Shown: positions 49,201 to 58,425 of the stretch, piece by piece
How positions within the stretch are numbered: position 1 is the first letter of the stretch
Layout: each line of letters begins with the position of its first letter
Origin: Liolophura sinensis
Lineage: Eukaryota > Mollusca > Polyplacophora > Chitonida > Chitonidae
Length of the DNA: 64,000 nucleotides
Direction of reading: 5' to 3'
NCBI RefSeq assembly: GCF_032854445.1
Contig: NC_088306.1
Location: 20,245,764 to 20,309,763 of the forward strand
Program-made: the position numbers and the translations under genes
The notes under the pieces: generated by a model
What the model saw: only the letters and a program-made list of their open reading frames with translations
The model's database searches: none
Told to the model about the DNA's origin: nothing

Positions 49201-52025
49201 AAAGGACCCAGGTCAGGTGATACCAAAGCCTTTAGCAACGATACTTGTTACTGCCTCACTTTGAGCTAAGCACTGAGAAGTTGAAACAATGAAACAGGAC
49301 TGGTTGGCCTGAGGTCAGTATAATGTGACTGGGTGGGGTGTCATGTCTGGTGTCCTCTGCATGATACTTCAGTGGTTGGAGCGCTTTGGTAGCATGAACT
49401 GGCTCAGCCACGATAAGACAAAGTATAAGAACACACCTGAAGACTCCTCATTGCCATATGAGTGAAAAAGTGTTATATACAACGTAAAACTCAAAGCATA
49501 CATACATATAATTGAAAGGATTACATCTGATGACTTTGAACAGTTTGGCATGTTTGGCAACGGAATGTTTGTCTTGCCAGCAACTTGGGGATGGTTGTAG
49601 GTTTCCTCTGGGCACTGCCCATTTTCCCCTCATCATAATGCTATTTGTCGTCGTATAAGTGAAATATTCTTGTGTACGGCATAGAATTCCAGTCAGTAAA
49701 TCTATTTATTTATTTTTTTGATTGGTATTTTACTCCATACTAAAGAATATTTAACTTATATGACGGTGGCCAGCATCATAGTGAGAGAAAACCAGGCCAA
49801 TCAAATAAATAAATAAATAAATAAATGTTGTCTTGTTCTTGGTTATATTTTCAGATTTTCTGGCTGGTCTTGTTCTTGGTTATATTTTCAGATTTTCTGG
49901 CTGACGATTGTCTGAACAAGTTATTTCTGTTGGATGACCATGTTTTACTGGCATGCTGCCAGAAAAACTGTAAAGTGTGGAGGCTAGATCTGCGAGAAGG
50001 GTTACACAAAGGAGAGTGCTTATATTCTAGGGAGACAACCTCTACTGCCATCACAGATCAGACTTGCAGCTACTGGACTTACGATATTGAGAAGAGTGCG
50101 GGATGCATAAGCGAGTCATCAGGAGTCCTCTCCCTTGGACCTGGAGGGAATGTGGTGAAAGTGGATTTACGAAATGCAAAGAAAAGTGCGTTTCTTGTGA
50201 AGCTAGCTGGAATGACATCTTGCGATTCACACGAGGAGGAATGCTATGGAATGCTAAAAACTTCTCCTACTCACAAAGATGTTGTGTCAGTGTCTGGTAA
50301 GTTCATTTAAGGGGCATATAGAAGTTAACAGTAACTTCACACAGTTTCTTTATGGATAACGACTTCAGTTTTTTTTTTTTCTTTCTAACATTTCGATGTA
50401 CATTCCAACATGGTGGTTAAGCATGTGAAGATAGACCAAAAATATACTGAGTGTTTAGTGCACTTATCATGCTTGTATTTTGTGCAGTTATACTTTTTTA
50501 CAATGTGTGTTTTATAACATACCTTATTATGTTATGATTGTATGTCTGTCCACACAACAGGTGTACACATAGTTCCCTTGTTTTCTATGCATTTCTCTGT
50601 TCTTCTTGTATATAATCAGTATTTTCTTGGTTGTGTCTTCACATGCTTGATAATGATGATAGAATGTAAATCAAAGGATTGCTGAAAATAGATCAGAAGT
50701 TATTATCATAAAGAAACTTTGTGAAATAACTTAATAGCCAGATTTAAAAGTTCCAGTATCACAATTCTTCAGTCACTTTCCAAAGGTTGGTGGTTGATGC
50801 CAGACACTCGGGTTTTCTCAACCCATAAAACAAACTGCCATTATACAAGTGAAAAACCTTCAATATAGTGTTAAATTTATTTGACCAGTGTTTCATGCCG
50901 TACTCAAGAATATTTTACGTATATGACGGCGGCCAGTATTATGGTTGGTGGAAACCGGGCAGAACCCGGGGGAAACCCACGACCATCCACAGGTTGCTGT
51001 CAGACCTTCCCATGTAGGGCCGAAGAGGAAGCCAGCATGAGCTGGACTTGAACTCGCAGTGACTGCATTGGTGAGAGGCTCCTGGGTCATTATGGTGTTA
51101 AACATCAGTCAAGTCAGTAAATAAACTCACTGCTGCGATGGAATAAATCTTTATTGTATGTACCCTAATTCTCCAACCTTCTCAACTGCCTCTGCAACCA
51201 ATCTATAGAGGATATTGCACAGTGAAGGTCGAAGTATTTTTCAAGTGAGAGGTGAAAATGATAACCCTCGAAACAATATCGTGATTTTGTGTATCTGAAC
51301 TGGTTTAATGGTTTTAGCTGTAGGCCTTCACAGTCTTGTGTACATAGCGCAACGTCACACATGACATCTTGTATGACGTTGTGTCTTGTTGCGTGACGTA
51401 AGAAATGTTAAAGTTGACTGAACTTGTATTATGAAGTCATTCTGTTAAGCTCAGATTGGAACGTCATAAAACAAAATGTTTCTTTTTGACGTCATGGCAT
51501 CAGGATTTATACTAACAAAAGTGATATTTAACTTTAGCCAGTGAGATATCAATTTTATCACTGGAAGAAATCTACACATTTCACCTTTATAGATATAATA
51601 ATTTTAAAAATGCTGAGAGAACAATGGTGTACAGAGAAATAATTTGCAAATTTTAATGACACAGCTTGCATCTGTAATGAAACAAACGGATCATTTATAG
51701 CGTTATTTCCACAATAATTGTATGCATAACTTTCTCAGAAAGAAGTGTTTTAGGAGCTGAAAAAGTTAAAGATTTACAGTAATTGAACTTTTCGTATGTT
51801 TATGTTTCAGGACTGGACCACTCTATTCATGTGTACAGTTTCAATAACATGGTGGACGGATCAGTCATCCAATCACATTTCACTCATGATGGTCACATGG
51901 CCTGCAGCAACCAATCAAAAACAGTTACTGTAACAGCTCATATTTGGCATCCATGGCAACCAGATCTGATTTTGTCTTCAGGCTCAGATGGTTCACTCCA
52001 TGCTTGGCAGAGGGAGGGAACATGA
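43270..52025 (+). CDS. WDR73: WDR73 orthologue, WD-repeat protein (9 coding exons)
   Basis: Coding exons: 43270-43313, 44583-44650, 45066-45154, 45575-45663, 46131-46198, 46716-46761, 48698-48807, 49892-50296 and 51811-52025. All are GT-AG and in phase, giving 377 aa against 378 in human. The N-terminus MDDVEDDWLFDSIRRYKAL matches the family's acidic DDWL start. GLCSERDFRMLSGGF parallels the conserved ERDF...GGF block, and VTAHIWHPWQPDLILSSGSD with SLHAW is the C-terminal WD repeat. In vertebrates WDR73 is a cytosolic and spindle-associated beta-propeller linked to microtubules and to Integrator subunits INTS9/INTS11; that role is known from the family, not visible here. An in-frame ATG at 43258 would add MIRT; I prefer 43270 for its better context (ACCATGG) and homology. 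Exon 8 is unusually large (405 nt), as if introns were lost. A polyadenylation signal AATAAA lies at 52128. Confidence 0.93.
43599..43672 (+). mobile_element. SINE family A, 5' fragment (WDR73 intron 1)
   Basis: GGCCTCCTTGGCTCAGTTGG, TTGGCGCGTAATGATCCAGG, AGCCTCTCACCAATGC is the tRNA-like head only. It is cut off shortly before a family B element starts. Confidence 0.8.
43683..44051 (-). mobile_element. SINE family B, full length (WDR73 intron 1)
   Basis: Complete in reverse: GAGTGAGTGAGTGAGTGCTT tail, through CAGTCATATGACGACGAAGG, CTTACCGAAGGCAAGTAAGC, TTACAACTTCCTCTTTTAAA, to the tRNA-like head GCTCTACCAACTGTGCTATC, CGGGCCGG. With the 16.3-kb copy it defines the whole family. Confidence 0.92.
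44080..44350 (+). mobile_element. SINE family A, GAGCCAGGAG subfamily, copy 1 (WDR73 intron 1)
   Basis: CTCTGTGGCTGAGGTGGTTA, GTGCAATGAGCCAGGAGCCT, CTCACCATTGAGGTGGCTGT, then the standard middle and an AAATAAATTAAATAAAT tail. It is preceded by a 26-base segment also found before the 46.36-kb copy. Confidence 0.9.
46358..46611 (+). mobile_element. SINE family A, GAGCCAGGAG subfamily, copy 2 (WDR73 intron 5)
   Basis: CTCCGTGGCTGAGGTGATTA, GTGCAATGAGCCAGGAGCCT, CTCACCATTGAGGTCGCTGT and AAATAAATAAATAAAC tail. It shares both diagnostic bases and the 26-base 5' flank (GAATTATTGAACGGATCACT, TCAAAC) with the 44.1-kb copy. Confidence 0.9.
47556..47776 (+). mobile_element. SINE family A with 12-bp target-site duplication (WDR73 intron 6)
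   Basis: GGGCCTCCGTGGCTTAGTCG, GTTAGCGCGCTAGCGCAGCG, GTGAGTTCAAGTCCAGCTCA and GCCCGGTTTCCTC, with the CATAATGCTGGCC...GAGTA part deleted, then CACCAATCAAATC repeats. The repeat CCATGTGACCTG stands at 47544-47555 and 47777-47788. It is the least diverged head in the window and probably the youngest insertion. Confidence 0.95.
48028..48113 (-). mobile_element. SINE family A, central fragment (WDR73 intron 6)
   Basis: GCTAGCATTATGGTGGAAGG, GGGGGAAACCCACGGCCATC and CGCAGGTTGCTTGCAGACCT are the complement of the family middle. Head and tail are absent. Confidence 0.8.
49572..49800. mobile_element. Two SINE family A 3' fragments in inverted orientation (WDR73 intron 7)
   Basis: Plus-strand fragment 49572-49704 (TGCCAGCAACTTGGGGATGG, AAGTGAAATATTCTTGTGTA) meets minus-strand fragment 49705-49800 (TTGATTGGTATTTTACTCCA, TATGACGGTGGCCAGCATCA) at their AT-rich tails. 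The transcript could fold into a hairpin about 90 bases upstream of the exon 8 acceptors. Confidence 0.8.
49831..49903 (+). repeat. 37-bp tandem duplication containing the WDR73 exon 8 acceptor
   Basis: Two copies of TCTTGTTCTTGGTTATATTT, TCAGATTTTCTGGCTG stand head to tail (49831-49867 and 49868-49903). Each has a full acceptor, with exon starts at 49855 and 49892. Only the second continues the frame (Q-N-F-L-A-D-D-C); the first gives a TGA after about 16 codons. Confidence 0.95.
50877..51096 (-). mobile_element. SINE family A, nearly full length (WDR73 intron 8)
   Basis: CAGTGTTTCATGCCGTACTC, TATATGACGGCGGCCAGTAT, GGGGGAAACCCACGACCATC, GCTGGACTTGAACTCGCAGT and GTGAGAGGCTCCTGGGTCAT are the complement of the family. 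Only the outermost head is missing. Confidence 0.9.
51163..51783 (+). mobile_element. Composite MITE-like segment (WDR73 intron 8)
   Basis: Opens TAATTCTCCAACCTTCTCAA and closes AAAAAGTTAAAGATTTACAG, the inverted ends of the third MITE subfamily. The interior TGCTGAGAGAACAATGGTGT, ACAGAGAAATAATTTGC lies on the right. About 380 bases of unrelated DNA at 51215-51595 enlarge it, so it may be an element with an insertion. It ends 27 bases before exon 9. Confidence 0.5.
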
Positions 52026-52127
52026 TCCTAAAATCTAGACCAACGTTGAAAACATGTTCATTGGGTCTAACTCGATGCACCCTCTAAAATGGGGTCCCAA
52101 TTGGGGTTTAGATAGAAGGTTTATTGC

Positions 52128-52133
52128 AATAAA
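52128..52133 (+). terminator. Polyadenylation signal of WDR73
   Basis: AATAAA 103 bases after the WDR73 stop codon, the first canonical signal downstream. A T-rich stretch follows at 52150-52170. Confidence 0.65.
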
Positions 52134-52424
52134 ACTTGCAATACATGTAATTTAAAATGCCTGTTTTTCATCATTAGCTGGAAAGAACAAAATTCTCTTC
52201 CAACCTGCTCCTATCTATTGTTTCCCCATGAGGATAAATCGATATCATGTTTCAATGTTTGCGTCATATTTTGTTATTCTGTGTTATTCTATTTTGTCTC
52301 TGTGTGTAATTTTACATTTTGACTACCTTAAGAACAAAGGTTTACCAGCACATACCAAACAATGACGTCACATGCATCACATACATGTAATTATCATGTC
52401 TGACTCTTACCGTTGTTCCTCGGA

Positions 52425-52666
52425 TGGTAACTGTTTGGGGTTGTATAATATGCATACCGTGTCCCAGTGTAACAGTCTACTTGTGCAGTAATTGTTCTGC
52501 GTTGTACAATATGCATACGGTGTCCCATTGTAACAGTCCACTCGTGCAGTAACCGTTCTGGGTTGTACAGTATGCATGCAGTGTCCCAGAGTAACAGTCT
52601 ACTTGTGCGGTAACTGTTCTGGGTTGTACAAGATGTATACAGCCCCTAGCATAACAATCTACTCCT
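52425..52666. repeat. 61-bp tandem repeat downstream of WDR73
   Basis: Units start GTTGTA(T/C)A at 52440, 52501, 52562 and 52623. Each reads ATGCATAC, GTGTCCCAG, GTAACAGTCTACTTGTGCAG, GTTCTGG. About 3.7 copies, 85-90% alike by eye. Confidence 0.9.
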
Positions 52667-54583
52667 TAGATTATTATTACATACATTTTTTTACACTCTT
52701 GATTTATAATTTGTACATTAAATGTTTGGTAGAATAATTTGGGAATGTTATGTTTTGGTTGGAGGTGAAGGTCAGCTGGCATAGACCACCATATCTTGTT
52801 GTCTACGAGAAAGGACCTTGCATCATAATATGTATTTGTACCCCCACCAAGTAGATACAGTAGGTCATCTAAATTTCTAATGCGAGTTTGGCACTTTATA
52901 AGCATGAAAACGAACTCAACATTATGTTTAGATGCCTCTGATAAACAGGATACCAGTAACCCTGTGATCTACGGTCTAACCGTCAGACTGACCTCTCAAC
53001 TCCAACCTACCTTGACCTGCACATGTATATATATATATATTAATGTGCATACATGTGGGCATACATGTAATATGTGTATTATACAGTATTATGTAATTGG
53101 GTTAATACCCATGTTCAGCACCTTAACTTGTTTAAATTACCTTTGTAAAAACCCAGCAGAGTATTTACGTGTCTTTGCCCAGCACACATTTAATACTTGT
53201 TTCCTCCAAAGGCCAGTCACATGTCCACCCAACAACATAAGACAGTCTCACAGGTGATCAAACCGCAAACAGGTTACATTAACATGGATAAATGCTTTAT
53301 GAAGTGAAGGAGAAAACTTCAAACCTTGGAGTGTGCCCACTATGCTCACTGGTCTAACTCTTCCTCAAATTAGGCCACTGTAAAGGTTAAAGGTTCAAGG
53401 TTCAAATCCAACCCTGCCATCACCATCATTCTAAAATATAATGGACCTTACTTTCAACATGAAACATTTGAACACATGAAGGAAACAAGCTCCACAGAGC
53501 ACACCTGAGATTTCTGGCACACCTGCAGTACACATGTCCATGTTTTCTCACGGTTGTAATCTTGTGATTCAGGCCTCCCTGCTTAGCATGTCAGAGTGAC
53601 AAAATGACCCAGGATCCTCTCCCCACTGTGGTTGCTTTGCAGCCTTCAAAAATTAGCGTAAACACCAATGCGGTCACTGTAAGTTCGTCCAGCTCGCGCT
53701 GGCTTCCTCTCGACATGTGGGAAGGCCTGACAGCAACCTTTGGATTGTGAGTATCGCCCAGTTACCTCCTCCCATAATCCTAGTCAATATCGTACAAGTT
53801 AAATATTCTTGAGTATGGCGTAAAACAATGATGAAATAAAAAAAAAAATCAATCAATCATGCCGTCCAACACCATCAGGTTTTGCAGTCATTTCAAACTG
53901 TCACAAACCAGGAATATAACCGGCTGATATATATCCACTCTGACCCAGTCACATTAGCTGATCATTTTTTTAGGGATCAGGTGTTAAAATATATTGATCC
54001 TGAAGTGTGACTCTGACTTGGGCTGTGTTCTTTCATCATCTGGTGACAGTATATAACCCCCTCCCCCACAAACTGGAACAAGTTGTAAAAACCTGGGTTA
54101 CACTATGAATGACATATAAAATTTACTGCTGGCATTAAATATTTTGGCTTGATTCTCAGTGTGTTAACATGTGTAGATGTGTAATAAGATTTGTGTGTAG
54201 GATTTGTTAAAAGGTGAAAAAACACATGACTACCAGCAAACAAGTGTGTGTGATTTGTATTAAGCCAGCAGTGTCTCTGTGATAAAAGTGAAAGTGAAAG
54301 TCCCACAGGTTCTACACAGAATCTATCTAACTGTCGTGACCCCACAAGGTATGCATATTTCACACTCAAAAACTGGGAGTTTAATCTCGTATATTTGAAC
54401 AAACAAAATTAGCACAAACACACAGAATAATTGCCTGGTGAGACAGCTATCACAAATTCCGGTTCTAAACATCAATTCATGACTATTGAATCTCTTACAC
54501 AATTCAAAATGTATTCATAGAGACCTTTACAATAAAAAAGAATTTAAAAAAAAAACTAATACTTAACTAAGATGCATCTTTCA
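52667..54583. other. Convergent interval between WDR73 and TMEM126
   Basis: Contains a SINE at 53571-53850 and a tRNA-like family D head fragment at about 53375-53420 (GGTTCAAATCCAACCCTG). The rest has only chance ORFs. The left part may hold the TMEM126 3' UTR; on the minus strand an ATTAAA (54380-54385) lies about 200 bases after its stop and is the nearest candidate signal. Confidence 0.5.
53571..53850 (+). mobile_element. SINE family A, diverged, with internal rearrangement
   Basis: GGCCTCCCTGCTTAGCATGT, AATGACCCAGGATCCTCTCC, then an interruption at about 53640-53660, resuming CACCAATGCGGTCACTGTAA, GTTCGTCCAGCTCGCGCTGG and TTGAGTATGGCGTAAAACAA with an AAATAAAAAAAAA tail. The CACCAATG stretch appears twice, so part is duplicated. 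Confidence 0.8.
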
Positions 54584-57500
54584 TCAGCTCCTATCAATAT
54601 CATTTGGATCCCTTGGCAACATGCCAGCTGACAGTTTTTCGTTGAAAACGCGCTGTTGTTGCTTTGCCATGGCCATTCCCATGACAAATTGCCCCATGAA
54701 AATGACCAGGAAAGGCAGTTGAAATGGGCGTCCAGTCTTACTGAGCATGCTCAGCACCTGTCTGTGTTCCGTGATTGTAGGGACTGGGTACGTCCAGTTG
54801 CGTCGCGCCAGAACTATCGCCAATGGAGCGGCCAACGTGCACGGATACACTGCACCCAAGATGGCTTGTATGGTCCCCGCTCGTACTTGTCCGCACAACG
54901 GGCACGAGAATTCATCGACAAGAATCGTATTGCTAACCCAGAGCTGGTGTGTAATCATGCTTAGTGCAGCAGGTATGACTATGATGGGGACAAAGGTAGA
55001 CGCTCGTCCAAATTTCTGCACATTAAATTTCTCCCGGAAATACATGTTGCACACGGCTCCAGATAAAGCGCTGAACGAGGCCAGTAGAGATGCACCGTGG
55101 ATAAACGGCCACCTGGAATGGAGAAAATGTGCAAGGCAAATTACACAATATTCGTTTTCTCTGTACTCATGACGATACTTTCCGATTTTATTCGTATATG
55201 TTGAAATTAACTTATTGATTAATTGACATTAATCGATTAATAATCAGCACCATAATCAAGAATTTTCTGTTTTTGCAGACATAGGTTACTTCCGTTCTCA
55301 TTAATTTACCTCCCTTGACAGGCATGCAAAAAAAAGCAAACTGCAATGACTGCAAAGTATATTCACCTTTGGTATAGATTTTAAAGGCAAAGATCTAGCA
55401 TACAGTACATGTCAGATGAAAGGCCATTAAAGGCCAAGATAGCACCTGGCTAAAACATATTTCAATTGAAAGCAAGATACTCAAGCTTTCTAAAAAGTTA
55501 TTTATTTATTTATTTGATTGGCGTTTTACGCTGTACTCAAGAATATTTCACTTGTACAATGGCAGCCAGCATTATGGTGAGAGGAAATTGTGCAGAGCCT
55601 GGGGGAATTCTAAAAAGTATCATACTTTATTATTTTAATGAGATTCACCGAATACCATGCAGAATAAAATGTGAATACTGCACAAATGGCTGGTGTGAAT
55701 TTAGGCAGACATTTTCAGAATTTTACACAGATCTACAGCATATGACATCATTTTGAGATCCTCTACAATGATTTAGTTATGTATAGCCAAGGGGCATTTT
55801 CACACAATGTTGTGGGGCAGGTCTGTATCATTTACAAATCACCACATACATAAAATTAGTTGATTTACAAGCTGTTTAACATTCAACGATGATATCACAA
55901 ATAATGTAACATGCCATTTCACCCCAAATCGCATTCATCTCCCTAGAAGACCCTACGCCTACTTAGACACGCTGTTCAAATTATAAAAATACATTTCTGT
56001 CATTTATTTTACTGTTCAGTCAGCATCTGCTAAATAACAAATGTCAGATTCAGTAAAAAATTCAATAGGGATGAGGAAGGTTGATTTGAATCATGGCATC
56101 TTAACGGACAATGCTTAAAATTAATTAAATCTAATGATATGATTTTTCTTCTCTAAATTTATGAGAATTTAAAAACTTAAATTTTGCTCCTTTGTTTTTG
56201 TTGCATACAAGGTATGATTTTTTTCTGTTTTCTTATATAACACACAGTAAAATTATTGAAATGTCGTGTTCAAGTCGAGGTCCTTTCTCGGACATCCGTG
56301 ATAACGAGGTCAGCACAGCTCTCATCAGCCACCGTTGCTGATGCCTCAGTGATACTTAGATTTATTTCCATTTGTTTCAGAATTAAGCATGAATCTAATT
56401 GTACAAAAATTCTATTGAAATTCTGTAAATATTAAAAAGGGGTCAAAATCACCAGCACAACCCCTCAGGAGGCTATGACCTGAACCAGTAATTAATACCC
56501 CAGCTGTGCATCTGCAGGCTACTTAAATTATATATGGTATGGCAGGCTTAATGTATCAACAGTTCAAGCAGTGGAAGAAATATCCTTCCAGTATGTTCAA
56601 TTTCTGAGAAAGCTATCTATCACCTGGACCTTCATTGCGAAGTCCACAACTTCTACCTGCTACAGGCTACTGCTTTGACCATTATACAAAAAATAACTTC
56701 AACACTAGAGAGCTAGAGTAAACGTGACTTCACCTTGCTGACAATGGAGACGTGCTGAAGCTGTATCAAGACGAAATTTCACTAAACTTATTGTGTTGAA
56801 AAAAAAATCTAAAAAAACATTTAATGCTGGTTAATGGTAGTCTTTCAGTGGACATAGACATTAGTCAGGTGCTGACCTAGTAAAACGCATTTAAACATTT
56901 GGTTTCTACCGTGGCCTTCTATGACCATATTGGGATCAGTGATGCCACAGCTTTTTTGCCATTCGACACAAGCAAATGGCTATATTTCATCATTCAAAAT
57001 GCGTCTTCATTTAGAGCTATGTATGCATTCAACAAATGGACCTTGAAACAAAATATTTCAAGCCAAAAATATTGCTCTGACGTCCCTGATATCCTCTGAG
57101 TCCCACCAGAGCAACACAGAATTCTGTTTTAAATTCATTTTAGTCATTTAAAAAAATCCTAAAAACATAAATTAAACTATTTTCCTGCACAGTGTTTAAT
57201 GATTTTTCATTTGATTAACACTTTATTTTTCTTTGCTTTTAATCTGTACAAAAAGCTTAATGTGTATGTCACACTGGACTTGAGTAAGTGAGTGAGTGAT
57301 GAGTGAGTGAGTGAATGCCTGGGACTTAATGTTGTGCTTAACAATTTTTCAGTCATATGGTGACAAAGGAGTCCTCAGAGTGCATGTAATGTGCCTTCTT
57401 ATTGCAGGACGGATTTCAATCCCTCTTTTATCTAGTGCTGCTTCACTGAGACAACTTACCGAAGGCAAGTAAGCCGCCCCAACCGAGCCATTACACTGAT

Positions 57501-58011
57501 ACGGATCAACCAGTCATTGCACTGTCCCCCTCAGTGTGACCCGACCCTGGATTAAACCTGGATCTACCACCCCTGAAGCGCAAGCTCTAACAGCTGTGTC
57601 ATCAGGGCCGGTAATCTGGACTTTAATCTATTTATGTACTTTTAATTATTTGACATGTTTTACTCTGAACTCAAGAATATTTCACTTGCATTTTGGTGGG
57701 AGCATTTTGCACGAACAGGAAATCACTTGCCCATTTTGAATTTGCGTAACCTTTAGGTGAACTGAATGGAGTCCCTGATATCTAAATCTCAAAGCTGAGC
57801 TAAATTTCAAAATGGTGCCTGTACGTTTTGGAAATTTCCACTTTATAGTGGCTTACATTTCGCTCCTTGGTTTCCAGTTTCTTATTGTTGTCCATTGAAC
57901 CTTCAATACTTCCTGCCTGTCAAGTGGAACGGCGCCTTCTGGTATCCCGTAAGGGGAGGTAACTCTCTGTAACTGTCCACCCCGCGTTGTAACCTGTGAT
58001 TCTGGATTCAT
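54584..58011 (-). CDS. TMEM126: TMEM126-type mitochondrial inner-membrane protein (2 coding exons)
   Basis: Coding exons on the minus strand: 58011-57857 and 55112-54584, joined in phase 2 with a GT-AG intron of about 2.7 kb, giving 227 aa. In vertebrates TMEM126A and TMEM126B are inner-membrane factors for respiratory complex I assembly; most invertebrates have one gene. The first span is WPFIHGASLLASFSALSGAV (from about residue 53). It is followed by further hydrophobic segments (STFVPIIVIPAALSMI; TIQAILGAVYPCTLAAPLAI; FLVIFMGQFVMGMAMA), as expected for four spans. The family hallmark CxxC appears in SCPLCGQVRAG (human DCETCTITRSG). The N-terminal extension of about 50 residues is basic and glutamine-rich and may target mitochondria. 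A acceptor at 58049-58050 shows a non-coding leader exon further upstream. An 8-codon upstream ORF ends two bases before the start. Confidence 0.85.
55498..55610 (-). mobile_element. SINE family A, 3' fragment (TMEM126 intron)
   Basis: TTATTTATTTATTTATTTGA, TTGGCGTTTTACGCTGTACT, CAAGAATATTTCACTTGTAC, GCCAGCATTATGGTGAGAGG are the complement of the family's 3' end. Confidence 0.85.
57281..57614 (-). mobile_element. SINE family B, nearly full length (TMEM126 intron)
   Basis: GAGTAAGTGAGTGAGTGATG, TTTTTCAGTCATATGGTGAC, CTTACCGAAGGCAAGTAAGC, CGACCCTGGATTAAACCTGG, ATCAGGGCCGG. The part corresponding to CAACTTCCTCTTTTAAAGTC is deleted. Confidence 0.85.
57628..57695 (-). mobile_element. SINE family A, short 3' fragment (TMEM126 intron)
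   Basis: TTTGACATGTTTTACTCTGA, ACTCAAGAATATTTCACTTG, CATTTTGGTGGGAGCA; only about 70 bases of the 3' end, directly beside the family B element. Confidence 0.6.
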
Positions 58012-58013
58012 GG

Positions 58014-58040
58014 TCAACTTCCTGGCCTTGCTGCTGTCAT
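58014..58040 (-). promoter_or_regulatory. Upstream ORF in the TMEM126 leader
   Basis: Within the predicted leader (acceptor then 58048-58012) an ATG opens MTAARPGS and stops with TGA two bases before the main ATG. Such a close uORF would allow reinitiation or reduce translation. This depends on the leader splice being right. Confidence 0.45.
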
Positions 58041-58091
58041 AAAATTACCTGCACATACAAAAATCAACAAGTAAATCACTTACTTTTGCAC

Positions 58092-58425
58092 TCATTTATT
58101 TATTTTATTTAGTTCATTGGGGTTTTACAACGTACTAAAGACTACTTCACTTGTCTGACAGATCGCTAGCATTATGTTATTTATTCGATTGGTGTTTTAT
58201 ACCATACTCAAGAATATTTCACTTATACAACAGCGGCAACAACATACAACAAAACTGGGCAGAGAAAGCGGGAATCCCACAAGTCGACCATCCACAGACT
58301 GCGGGCGGGCCTTACCACGCACGACCGGAAAAAAAGTTAGCCTTAGCTGACTGGATCTCGCATCGATCACATTGGTGTGAGAGCTTGGGATTATTGTGTC
58401 CTGCTAGCACTTACCGCTAGTTTTC
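58092..58425 (-). mobile_element. Two SINE family A copies in tandem, 3' ends toward low coordinates
   Basis: A short tail fragment (58092-58176: TTGGGGTTTTACAACGTACT, GATCGCTAGCATTATG) abuts a longer copy (58178-58425: TTGGTGTTTTATACCATACT, CAAGAATATTTCACTTATAC, CCATCCACAGACTGCGGG). Both are diverged. They lie just upstream of the predicted TMEM126 leader acceptor. Confidence 0.75.

Noticed and set aside
54656-55172. 102- and 141-codon plus-strand ORFs
   Set aside because: Antisense to TMEM126 exon 2, whose frame has homology, membrane spans and a matching upstream exon.
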